Source: Saprospiraceae bacterium
Lineage (GTDB): Bacteria > Bacteroidota > Bacteroidia > Chitinophagales > Saprospiraceae
Reading direction: 5' to 3'
Assembly (NCBI GenBank): GCA_013001975.1
Contig: JABDKX010000122.1
Span: 1 to 40,724 of the forward strand
Length of the DNA stretch: 40,724 nucleotides
The translations under genes were made by a program, and so were the position numbers. Shown here piece by piece: positions 33,190 to 40,724 of this stretch; within the stretch, counting starts at the first letter, position 1; every line of letters begins with the position of its first letter. Below the pieces are notes generated by a model. The model saw only the letters and a program-made list of their open reading frames with translations, searched no databases and had not been told where the DNA came from.

Positions 33190-34311
33190 TCAGTTTCCTG
33201 ATGCGCTGTTATTGACATCACCTGTTTTTATAGCAATGATGTCTAAGGATTGCAATGGAAACTCTGACTTTTTAAAGTCTAAATCTTTATCATTCAGGTC
33301 AGATATGTTAGGGTTTAAGGTGTTTTCATTTATAAATTTCCAAGCCGTATTGTTAGGAATGCTGGTAATTATATTTAAAATTAATTTTCGCATAATTAAG
33401 AGGTCAAGAGCAGACACACGACCGTCGTTATTAACGTCAGCAGCAATTAATTTACAAGAACTACCCAAAGGGGATATTCCTAATATGTGTCGCTGAGAAA
33501 TGACCATATCTAATGTTGAAACACCGTCAAGGTAATTGTCGTTTCCTCTTAAGCTCAATTTAAAACTGGAATCATTGGAGATGTCGTTGTTTGCCGCAAC
33601 ACAATTCATAAACTCTAAGAGACTTCCACTGCTTGGATCACACGCAGATAAGTCCACTGCAAAACCTGTCTCGTCTGTTGAAACGATAACGTCTATAACG
33701 GATACATCATTTCCATTACAATCTTTTACCGTTGTAACACCTAGTGCTGTATTCGTAATTTCATTGATTTTCAAGACCTGATTAAACATTGATGTTTTTG
33801 ATGTACACCAGTCCAAGGCGGTCCAACTTCTGACTATTTTATATGGTCCAGTCGGACTAGACTCGACAACTTGGTCTTCATAAGCAGTAAGAATTGTTGA
33901 ATTGCCATCTAAAAATTCTGCTGGCTCTGGGCCTCCAATATTTTCTGGCTTCAAATCGTCGGGCTCGCCAAATTCTAGTGTAATCGAAGGCTCTGGCCAA
34001 ATGACATCATCTAATGTTGGAAGCTCAATATGAATCGTTTGGGTACACGTATATACATTTCCTGTATTCGTTTCTTCGAGTTTGTAATTAATGTTTGCTT
34101 TACGATCAACACATGAGTTATCAACGATAGTAACTGTTTTGTCAAGTTCGTAGGGCCCAGAAAGGTTTATTGTTGGGCTACCATAGCTTGAATAACTTAA
34201 GTCCAGATCAAACAAGTGAACATTTACATCATCTGGGCATTTTATTTCTTGTGCAGATAAAGTAAAGCCAGCTATAATAAAACTAATAATTAAGGCGGTC
34301 GTTTTCATCAT
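33190..34311 (-). CDS. Secreted dockerin-type protein
   Basis: The 373-residue protein has a signal peptide (MMKTTALIISFIIAGFTLSA). The central part (about 20-190) resembles Saprospiraceae HYR/immunoglobulin-like surface domains, with paired cysteines. Two dockerin type I repeats follow: NDNYLDGVSTLDMVISQRHI (from 257) and DVNNDGRVSALDLLIMRKLI (from 292), both with calcium-ligand positions filled. The protein ends soon after in IAIKTGDVNNSASGN. Related proteins usually continue from GDVN into more domains and a type IX sorting domain, which is absent here. It may be a short form or a truncated gene. Binding to a cohesin-like partner is possible, but none is in the window. Confidence 0.8.
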   Translation of the reverse strand: MMKTTALIISFIIAGFTLSAQEIKCPDDVNVHLFDLDLSYSSYGSPTINLSGPYELDKTVTIVDNSCVDRKANINYKLEETNTGNVYTCTQTIHIELPTLDDVIWPEPSITLEFGEPDDLKPENIGGPEPAEFLDGNSTILTAYEDQVVESSPTGPYKIVRSWTALDWCTSKTSMFNQVLKINEITNTALGVTTVKDCNGNDVSVIDVIVSTDETGFAVDLSACDPSSGSLLEFMNCVAANNDISNDSSFKLSLRGNDNYLDGVSTLDMVISQRHILGISPLGSSCKLIAADVNNDGRVSALDLLIMRKLILNIITSIPNNTAWKFINENTLNPNISDLNDKDLDFKKSEFPLQSLDIIAIKTGDVNNSASGN

Positions 34312-34423
34312 TTTACGATTTTGAAAAGTATTATCTATCTCCCAAAACGAATGAGAGTTTGTTGCTTACCCACCTAAGACGCAACGAAAAATATGAACGT
34401 TGCACAGTTTTGAAATTTCCTGC

Positions 34424-35167
34424 TTATTTTTTTACAAAAACTGAAGAAAGATAGTGTCTGTTGAGTGCAGCAATATTTTCCACAGATATTTCTTTAGGAC
34501 ATTCAACACTACATGCGCCTACATTTGAGCATTTTCCAAACCCTTCTTTATCCATTTGCTTGACCATATCTTTTACTCTTCTGTTGTGCTCAACCTTACC
34601 TTGTGGTAACTGCTCTAAGTGATTCACTTTTGCAGATGTAAACAACATCGCTGAACCATTTGGGCATGCAGCGACACATGCACCACAACCAATGCAAGTT
34701 GCTGAATCAAATGCATCCGAGGCTTGATCTTTTTCTACAGGGATTGTGTTGCCATCCGGAGCTTGTCCTGTATTTACAGAAATATAACCCCCGGCTTGAA
34801 TAATTCTATCAAATGACGACCTATCCACAACCAAGTCTTTTATAACAGGAAAAGAATTGGCTCTGAAGGGCTCAATTGTAATGGTGTCACCTGATTTATA
34901 TGCACGCATATGAAGCTGACAAGTCGTCGTTCCCGTTTGTGGACCATGTGGTCTTCCATTTATAACCATGCTACAAGCACCACAAATACCTTCTCGACAA
35001 TCATGTTCAAAAGCGACTGGTTCTTTTTTTTCTGAAATTAATTTTTCATTTAAAACATCTAACATTTCCAAGAAAGACATATGCTCTTCTGCTTCAATAT
35101 TATGATGCTCAAATCGCCCTTGTGCATTTCCGTTTTTCTGTCTCCAAACTTTTAATGTCAACTGCAT
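34424..35167 (-). CDS. sdhB: Succinate dehydrogenase/fumarate reductase iron-sulfur subunit
   Basis: The 247-residue subunit passes electrons from the flavoprotein to the quinone site through three clusters. The [2Fe-2S] ligands are C57, C62, C65 and C83 (CREGICGAC and TTTCQLH). C158, C161 and C164 ([11 protein letters not shown]) with C223 bind the [4Fe-4S] cluster. C168, C213 and C219 bind the [3Fe-4S] cluster. All cysteines are present. It is the third gene of sdhC-sdhA-sdhB, 36 bases after sdhA. The composition fits the menaquinone-linked type of Bacteroidota, able to work in either direction. Confidence 0.96.
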   Translation of the reverse strand: MQLTLKVWRQKNGNAQGRFEHHNIEAEEHMSFLEMLDVLNEKLISEKKEPVAFEHDCREGICGACSMVINGRPHGPQTGTTTCQLHMRAYKSGDTITIEPFRANSFPVIKDLVVDRSSFDRIIQAGGYISVNTGQAPDGNTIPVEKDQASDAFDSATCIGCGACVAACPNGSAMLFTSAKVNHLEQLPQGKVEHNRRVKDMVKQMDKEGFGKCSNVGACSVECPKEISVENIAALNRHYLSSVFVKK

Positions 35168-35203
35168 AACTACATTTAATTTTTCTAAATTATAAAAGGA
35201 CTA

Positions 35204-37201
35204 TTATTTATAACTACGTGTTTTTAATTCTACATTCTCAAAAGTCAATTCCTCTTTGTGAACTTGTGGTTGCCCGCCTTCTTTCCATTCCCAAGCAGCA
35301 ACGTATGTATAATCTTCGTCATTTCTTTTGGCTTCCCCTTCTTCACTTCGATACTCTTCTCTAAAGTGTCCTCCACAAGATTCATTCCTATCCAATGCAT
35401 CTCTCATCATAACTTCACCCATTTCCAAAAAGTCCTCAACTCTGATTGCTTTTTCAAGTTCTGGGTTAAATTCATTTTGATCACCTGGAACAAATACGTC
35501 TTTATAAAATTCTTCTCTTAACTCCTGAATCAACTTTATCCCCTTTGTCAAACCTTCTGCGTTTCTTGACATACCACAATATTCCCACATTATTTTTCCT
35601 AGCTTCCTGTGAAAACTTTCTACGGACTGATTTCCATTAACGGACATCAACCTTTCGATTCTAGTTCTCGTGTCTTTTTCTGCAGCGTTAAATTCAGGAA
35701 GGTTGTTGTCAAATTTTGGCGTTCTAATTTCATTTGACAAGAACTGACCAATTGTATAAGGAATAACAAAATAACCATCGGCGAGTCCTTGCATTAGGGC
35801 AGATGCTCCCAAACGGTTAGCTCCATGATCGGAGAAGTTTGCTTCACCTAAAGCAAACAATCCTGGAATGTTCGTTTCTAAATTGTAATCTACCCAAATG
35901 CCACCCATTGTGTAGTGAACAGCGGGGTAAATTTTCATCGGTTGCTTGTATGGGTTTTCGCCTGTAATCTTTTCATACATTTGAAACAAGTTGCCATACT
36001 TTTGTGATACAACCTCTTCGCCTAGTTCTAAAATTTGGGATGACGTTGGGTTATCAATTCCTTTTGAATGAGCGGCCGCTTTGCCATATCGGTCGATTGC
36101 ATCTGCAAAATCTAAATATACCCCCAAGCCTGTTCTCACAACACCTTTGCCCTCGTCCGTAGCCGTTTTAGCGGCCCTTGATGCGACATCCCTTGGAACT
36201 AAGTTTCCAAAAGCAGGATATCTTCTTTCCAAGTAATAATCTCTATCTTCTTCAGGAATATCAAGTCCTGTCTTTTTTCCTTCTTGTATTGCCTTTGCGT
36301 CTTCCAGTTTCTTGGGTACCCAAACACGTCCATCGTTTCTGAGAGACTCAGACATCAACGTTAGTTTTGATTGATATTCACCAGAAACTGGAATACATGT
36401 TGGGTGTATCTGTGTAAAGCATGGGTTCGCCATCAAAGCGCCTTTCTTTACTGCTCTCCATGCAGCACTCACATTACAACCCATTGCATTGGTTGAAAGA
36501 TAAAATACATTGCCATATCCTCCTGTCGCTAAAACAACACAATGAGCAGCATGTTTTTCTAGTTCTCCCGTTAACAGATTCCTTGTGATGATACCCCTCG
36601 CTTTACCGTCTACTAAAACCAAGTCCAACATTTCGTGGCGGTTATACATCTTTACATTGCCTAAAGAAATTTGTCTCGATAATGCAGAATATGCTCCTAT
36701 TAATAATTGCTGACCTGTTTGTCCTCTTGCGTAAAATGTCCTAGACACTTGAACACCACCAAATGATCTGTTTGCAAGTAATCCTCCATATTCTCTAGCA
36801 AAGGGAACGCCTTGAGCAACAGCTTGGTCAATAATTTCCGTGCTGCATTCGGCAAGTCTGTGCACATTCGCTTCTCTTGATCTGTAATCACCGCCTTTTA
36901 TCGTATCGTAAAATAATCTGTAGACACTATCTCCATCATTTTGGTAATTCTTTGCTGCATTTATTCCACCTTGTGCAGCGATGCTGTGCGCTCTTCTAGG
37001 ACTATCATGAAATGTAAATGCCTTAACATTATATCCCAGTTCTCCCATCGTCGCAGCAGCAGAGGCGCCAGCTAAGCCCGTTCCTACAATAATAACTTCA
37101 AGTCTTCTCTTATTGTTAGGTGCCACCAGGTTCATCGACCCTCTGTATTTTGTCCACTTCTCGGCTAACGGCCCTTCAGGTACTTTTGAATCTAATTTCA
37201 T
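35204..37201 (-). CDS. sdhA: Succinate dehydrogenase/fumarate reductase flavoprotein subunit
   Basis: The 665-residue subunit oxidises succinate to fumarate (or the reverse) at a covalently bound FAD. The dinucleotide site is [20 protein letters not shown] (38-57). H72 in [13 protein letters not shown] is the FAD attachment histidine. Substrate and catalytic regions include [30 protein letters not shown] and [27 protein letters not shown] lies near the C-terminal part of the FAD domain. Length and order are normal. It lies between sdhC and sdhB with short gaps of 34 and 36 bases, so the three form one operon. Confidence 0.97.
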   Translation of the reverse strand: MKLDSKVPEGPLAEKWTKYRGSMNLVAPNNKRRLEVIIVGTGLAGASAAATMGELGYNVKAFTFHDSPRRAHSIAAQGGINAAKNYQNDGDSVYRLFYDTIKGGDYRSREANVHRLAECSTEIIDQAVAQGVPFAREYGGLLANRSFGGVQVSRTFYARGQTGQQLLIGAYSALSRQISLGNVKMYNRHEMLDLVLVDGKARGIITRNLLTGELEKHAAHCVVLATGGYGNVFYLSTNAMGCNVSAAWRAVKKGALMANPCFTQIHPTCIPVSGEYQSKLTLMSESLRNDGRVWVPKKLEDAKAIQEGKKTGLDIPEEDRDYYLERRYPAFGNLVPRDVASRAAKTATDEGKGVVRTGLGVYLDFADAIDRYGKAAAHSKGIDNPTSSQILELGEEVVSQKYGNLFQMYEKITGENPYKQPMKIYPAVHYTMGGIWVDYNLETNIPGLFALGEANFSDHGANRLGASALMQGLADGYFVIPYTIGQFLSNEIRTPKFDNNLPEFNAAEKDTRTRIERLMSVNGNQSVESFHRKLGKIMWEYCGMSRNAEGLTKGIKLIQELREEFYKDVFVPGDQNEFNPELEKAIRVEDFLEMGEVMMRDALDRNESCGGHFREEYRSEEGEAKRNDEDYTYVAAWEWKEGGQPQVHKEELTFENVELKTRSYK

Positions 37202-37235
37202 ATCTGATAATTTATCTTGCTTGAATTTATTCGGT

Positions 37236-37934
37236 TCAATAATTTGAGAGTTTTGCGAAATACATATATAGTGGGATCAATGCGTAAAGCAATGAAATGC
37301 CAACAGAAAATAAAATGCCTATAACATTTATCGCTGGCGTATATTTTGGGTGTTGTAACCCTAGTGTTGTAAATGCACTTTGGAATCCATGTATAAGGTG
37401 TAATGCCAAAGCAATAAGACCTACAATATAAATGACAACTATCCAAACATTTCCAAAAGCCATGCTCACCCTCTGGTAAATATCCTTTACTTGATAGTCT
37501 ATGTCTGGATAGGTTATTAAGTCTAAAGTGTCGGTAAACTTTACTTTATACCAAAAGTCTCCCATATGAACGCAAAGAAAAAATAAAATAAAGGTTCCTA
37601 ATAACGCCATGTTCTTTGATAACCAGTTGCCGTTTTCATACGTATTTACGGCATATTTTGATCCTTTCGCCTTTCTGTTGTCCAAAACAATAATAATACC
37701 TTGTATCGCATGTAATAGTATGCCCACATAAAGCCCAATGGAAATAAATTTAATAACGATGTTCGTAGACATGAAATGGGCATAAATATTAAATGCCTTT
37801 CCGCCATCTGGTATCAATAGCTGAAGGTTACCTAATAAGTGCACAATTAAAAAAGAAATAAGGAATAGCCCAGTAAGACTCATTACTAGCTTTTTTCCAA
37901 TACTCGATGATAGAAAGTCAATTATCCAACGCAT
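37236..37934 (-). CDS. sdhC: Succinate dehydrogenase cytochrome b subunit
   Basis: The 232-residue membrane anchor has five hydrophobic segments: about 14-38, 58-80, 108-127, 157-178 and 200-224. Histidines in or beside these segments ([37 protein letters not shown]) fit the two heme b groups of a single-subunit, menaquinone-type anchor. SdhD is not needed in this type and none is present. It is the first gene of the operon; a TAnnTTTG box lies 65 bases upstream. Confidence 0.95.
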   Translation of the reverse strand: MRWIIDFLSSSIGKKLVMSLTGLFLISFLIVHLLGNLQLLIPDGGKAFNIYAHFMSTNIVIKFISIGLYVGILLHAIQGIIIVLDNRKAKGSKYAVNTYENGNWLSKNMALLGTFILFFLCVHMGDFWYKVKFTDTLDLITYPDIDYQVKDIYQRVSMAFGNVWIVVIYIVGLIALALHLIHGFQSAFTTLGLQHPKYTPAINVIGILFSVGISLLYALIPLYMYFAKLSNY

Positions 37935-37998
37935 CTGAAAATGTTTCGTTTTTCGCTGTTAAATCAGGAATAAATACTATCCTGTTGTTACTGCCAAA

Positions 37999-38006
37999 CA
38001 AAAATA
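37999..38006 (-). promoter_or_regulatory. -7 box of the sdhCAB operon
   Basis: On the minus strand the bases read TATTTTTG, matching TAnnTTTG, 65 bases before the sdhC start. No clear -33 element is visible. Confidence 0.45.
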
Positions 38007-38122
38007 AAGTTTCATCCTTATTCTTTGTGATATCCTCCGTATTTAGACTAAATCTAATTATTGAATAACAAACATTTTCACTTATTTTAATGCGAAACCT
38101 AGATTCTGACTAATTAATCAGG

Positions 38123-38130
38123 TATCTTTG
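38123..38130 (+). promoter_or_regulatory. -7 box before the 179-aa gene and rnr
   Basis: TATCTTTG is a full match to TAnnTTTG and ends seven bases before the ATG at 38138. The message would have almost no untranslated leader. This box probably serves both this gene and the overlapping rnr. Confidence 0.55.
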
Positions 38131-38137
38131 CACCGTA

Positions 38138-38677
38138 ATGAGTAATAAAGTATCTAAATCTCTAGAAAAACTCGTTAGTTTATTTCCAGAGATTGCCCCT
38201 CCAATAACAATTTCAGAAGAATCAGTAATTGCTTTTAGTTCCAAAAACAAACCAATTTCATTGGATTTAATGGATGAATATTTTTCTGTTTGGGACCAAA
38301 TCGATGAATTTACCGAAATGGTGCCATGTTTTCAGCTCAATATATCTGATGGCTATTACGCGCTTGTTTATTGGAAGGGATCACTTTTAACTTATGAATA
38401 CATATTAATTACTTTAGATAAAAACAATACATTAATATCTAAAAAGGTCATAGCTGGAACAATCAGCAATGGACAAACAATAAAAAAATCTGTAGCTACA
38501 ATCGATGAAGAATATTGTATCTACACAGCCGTTGGAGAGCAAGATGTTTCAATTAGAAACTACATTCCTACTAATAGCTCCGCTTTTAAATTCGAAATAG
38601 AACCTGATGGAACTATAAGCTCTTCACAAGAAGAAAATTATTTATGGGAAGAAGAAAACCAAAAAAGAAAAAATTAG
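38138..38677 (+). CDS. Unrecognised cytoplasmic protein overlapping rnr
   Basis: The 179-residue protein has no signal peptide, membrane segment or recognisable motif. It looks like a compact, mostly beta globular protein (YALVYWKGSLLTYEYILITL in the middle) with an acidic, charged C-terminal tail. Its last 34 bases overlap the start of rnr in another frame, so translation of rnr may depend on it. That link to RNase R is the only functional hint. It starts very close to a good -7 box. Confidence 0.8.
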   Translation: MSNKVSKSLEKLVSLFPEIAPPITISEESVIAFSSKNKPISLDLMDEYFSVWDQIDEFTEMVPCFQLNISDGYYALVYWKGSLLTYEYILITLDKNNTLISKKVIAGTISNGQTIKKSVATIDEEYCIYTAVGEQDVSIRNYIPTNSSAFKFEIEPDGTISSSQEENYLWEEENQKRKN

Positions 38678-40724
38678 GCACTGACCAACTCAAAAACTAC
38701 CTCTTAAAGTATTTTTTAAAGAATCCTAAAAAAAGAATGAATGCGTCTCAACTAAGCAAAAAGCTAAAGTTGAAAGTCAGTAAAGATGCTATTAACCACG
38801 CCCTCAGTAAACTGTTATCAAAAAATGTTTTACGTCAAGTTTCAGATCACAAGTTTGTTCTGGATAAAAATTATATTTCTAAAGAAAGAAAAGTAAAAGA
38901 ACCTAGTAAAAATCTAATCGGTCGCGTCGCTATGATAAAGTCTGGTGCTGCCTATATTATTGTGCCGAACAATGAAGAAGATATTTATGTCCCTGCTAAG
39001 TTTTTAGGAACTGCTCTAAATGGTGATGAAGTTGAAATCAGTATTTCAAAATACAAGGGCAGAAAACCAGAAGGAAAAGTTGTCTCTGTAGTCAAAAGAA
39101 ATACAACTCAAATAATGGGTAAAATTCTAACGTTTAGAAAGTATGGAATTGTCACTTCTAGCAGCAGAAAAAACCCTTTTGATGTTTTTGTAAACCCAAA
39201 AGATTTTAATGGTGCGAAAAAAGGAGATCGTGTGCTTATTGACATAACAGACTGGGGAAGCAACAAAGACCAAATGATTTGGGGTAAAGTCAAGAAGATC
39301 ATGAACGACCTCGATGATCATAACTGGACCATGGAAAACATCTTAGTTGAAAATGGCTTCTCGTCAGATTATCCAGACGAGGTTATGGAACAAGTAAAAA
39401 AGATATCGGATGAAATTTCTGAAGAAGAAATATCAAACAGAAGAGACTTCAGAGATGTTCTTACGTTTACGATCGATCCCGATACAGCGCAAGATTTTGA
39501 TGATGCCATTTCATATGAAGAATTAGAAAATGGTAATCTGGAAATAGGTGTTCATATTGCGGATGTTACGCATTATATGAAAGCCAATACACCTTTGGAT
39601 AAAGAAGCTTTTGCAAGGTCAACATCGGTTTACTTAGTAGATCGCTGTATCGCTATGCTTCCAGAAAAACTTTCAAACAACCTCTGTAGCCTTGTACCAA
39701 ATAAGGATCGCTTGGTCTTTAGTGCTGTTTTTGAATTTAACAAGAAACACAAGATGGTTAGAGAGTGGTTTGGTCGATCTATAATTCATTCAGACAAACG
39801 ATTTACTTATGATGAAGGCCAAAAATCTTTAGACAATAAAAACGGACTTTTCCATCGCGAATTAACTGCAATAAATAAAGTTGCCCACAGCTTACGAAAA
39901 GAAAAGTTTAAAAATGGCGCTATTGCATTTGAGTCCGATGAAATAAAATTCATCCTTGATGAGGACAATAGGCCGACAGGCGTTTTTGTCAAACAAAGAA
40001 AGGATGTACACATGCTTATTGAGGACTTTATGTTATTGGCAAACAAGCGTGTGGCAAAATTCGTGGCTACAAAAAATAAAGAAAATCCAATCCCTAACGT
40101 ATATAGAATACACGACGTACCTGATGTGGAACGTCTGGTTGAGTTAAAGTCTCTTATGGAGGAGTATGATGTTACCCTAGATTTGTCATCACCAGACAAA
40201 ATCGCGGAATCCTTTAATACGTTGTCAGAAAAATCCAAGACTGATGATAAGTATAAGCTCTTGATGGGCTTTGCGATCAGGACAATGGCTAAAGCAGTGT
40301 ATTCAACAGATAACATCGGTCACTATGGTTTGCACTTCGAACACTATACGCATTTTACATCTCCCATCAGGCGGTATTCAGACGTTCTGGTTCACAGAAT
40401 CTTAGCTCAAAACTTAAAGAAGGAAAAGAGAGAAGACAAAGCAAAGTTAGAGGCTAAATGTGTCCATATTTCTAAGCAAGAACGTCGGGCCATGGAAGCA
40501 GAAAGAGATTCCATTAAGTACAAACAAGTAGAATATATGTCTGATCATATTGGTGAAGAATATGTCGGCATTGTTTCTGGGATGATTGAAAAGGGAATCT
40601 TTGTTGAAGTCTCTGAAACGAAAGCAGAAGGATTAATTCCTTTCAACAATATGTCAGACAACTATGTGGTTGAACAGGGAAGGTACTTGGCAAGAAGCTT
40701 ACACTCAAAGAAAAAGCTTATGTT
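38644..40724 (+). CDS. rnr: Ribonuclease R, 3' end outside the window
   Basis: The frame opens with ATG at 38644 and runs to the window edge, about 693 residues. A basic N-terminus (MGRRKPKKKK) and winged-helix region (about 12-75) precede two cold-shock-type domains (about 90-220). The RNB catalytic domain follows: FTIDPDTAQDFDDAIS places catalytic acidic residues D278, D284, D286 and D287. HYTHFTSPIRRYSDVLVHR is another family mark. The S1 domain begins near EEYVGIVSGMIEKGIFVEV before the edge. The enzyme degrades structured RNA 3' to 5' in the cytoplasm. The start overlaps the preceding gene by 34 bases. VacB/RNase II-type members share these motifs, but the extended N-terminus supports RNase R. 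Confidence 0.95.
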   Translation, partial: MGRRKPKKKKLGTDQLKNYLLKYFLKNPKKRMNASQLSKKLKLKVSKDAINHALSKLLSKNVLRQVSDHKFVLDKNYISKERKVKEPSKNLIGRVAMIKSGAAYIIVPNNEEDIYVPAKFLGTALNGDEVEISISKYKGRKPEGKVVSVVKRNTTQIMGKILTFRKYGIVTSSSRKNPFDVFVNPKDFNGAKKGDRVLIDITDWGSNKDQMIWGKVKKIMNDLDDHNWTMENILVENGFSSDYPDEVMEQVKKISDEISEEEISNRRDFRDVLTFTIDPDTAQDFDDAISYEELENGNLEIGVHIADVTHYMKANTPLDKEAFARSTSVYLVDRCIAMLPEKLSNNLCSLVPNKDRLVFSAVFEFNKKHKMVREWFGRSIIHSDKRFTYDEGQKSLDNKNGLFHRELTAINKVAHSLRKEKFKNGAIAFESDEIKFILDEDNRPTGVFVKQRKDVHMLIEDFMLLANKRVAKFVATKNKENPIPNVYRIHDVPDVERLVELKSLMEEYDVTLDLSSPDKIAESFNTLSEKSKTDDKYKLLMGFAIRTMAKAVYSTDNIGHYGLHFEHYTHFTSPIRRYSDVLVHRILAQNLKKEKREDKAKLEAKCVHISKQERRAMEAERDSIKYKQVEYMSDHIGEEYVGIVSGMIEKGIFVEVSETKAEGLIPFNNMSDNYVVEQGRYLARSLHSKKKLM

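Noticed and set aside
37198-37446. Minus-strand 82-codon frame inside the sdhC region
   Set aside because: It is an out-of-frame reading of sdhC, whose own frame has a complete five-segment membrane anchor.
1-40724. CRISPR array, insertion sequence or prophage
   Set aside because: No regularly spaced direct repeats, no transposase or phage structural gene, and no integrase were found anywhere in the window.

Overview
The window is chromosomal DNA of a Bacteroidota bacterium, most likely from the Saprospiraceae or a near relative. The signs are AT-rich sequence, a type IX secretion component (PorZ-like), several secreted proteins with type IX (type A) sorting domains, a dockerin-bearing protein of a style common in Saprospiraceae, a three-gene menaquinone-type succinate dehydrogenase, a propeller histidine kinase, and promoter boxes matching the Bacteroidota TAnnTTTG consensus. 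Genus and species cannot be set from sequence reading alone.

Layout. 1-3101 (minus): dnaN, nadD and the 5' part of a porZ-like gene, probably one transcript. 3321-4592: a lone M16-family protein without the zinc motif, followed by a small GC-rich repeat block. 4808-8700 (minus): a NarL-type two-component pair. 8701-9411: a decayed gene fragment and tRNA-Cys. 9615-12350: acetyltransferase, TfoX-like protein, membrane-anchored metallophosphoesterase and a small membrane protein. 12351-12600: a strongly folded, REP-like intergenic stretch. 12592-19716: a candidate island between an 18-bp copy of the tRNA-Phe 3' end and tRNA-Phe itself. It holds a minus-strand operon of three secreted proteins (two beta-helix proteins and a small sorting-domain protein) and two plus-strand paralogous secreted proteins. 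19989-24512: ogt, a flippase-like membrane protein, a NifU-domain protein, inositol monophosphatase and an orphan FtsX-type permease. 24526-27007 (minus): a GH109-type glycosidase overlapping a galactokinase-family gene. 27063-33084: glycerate kinase, Nudix hydrolase, PqqB-like MBL lipoprotein, BaiN-like flavoprotein, PLP-dependent decarboxylase and a VOC protein. 33190-34311: a dockerin-type secreted protein. 34424-37934 (minus): sdhC-sdhA-sdhB. 38138 to the end: an unrecognised gene overlapping the start of RNase R.

How they fit together. Much of the window is ordinary housekeeping: replication clamp, NAD synthesis, Fe-S assembly, respiration, RNA turnover and alkylation repair. The accessory part is mostly extracellular: PorZ belongs to the machinery that attaches type IX cargo to the surface, and three cargo candidates lie in the tRNA-Phe island. 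The GH109/GHMP-kinase pair looks like a small salvage unit for GalNAc or galactose. The most interesting signal is structural. The 7.1-kb block next to tRNA-Phe has the layout of an element integrated at a tRNA 3' end, but no integrase is recognisable and its cargo is entirely predicted secreted proteins.
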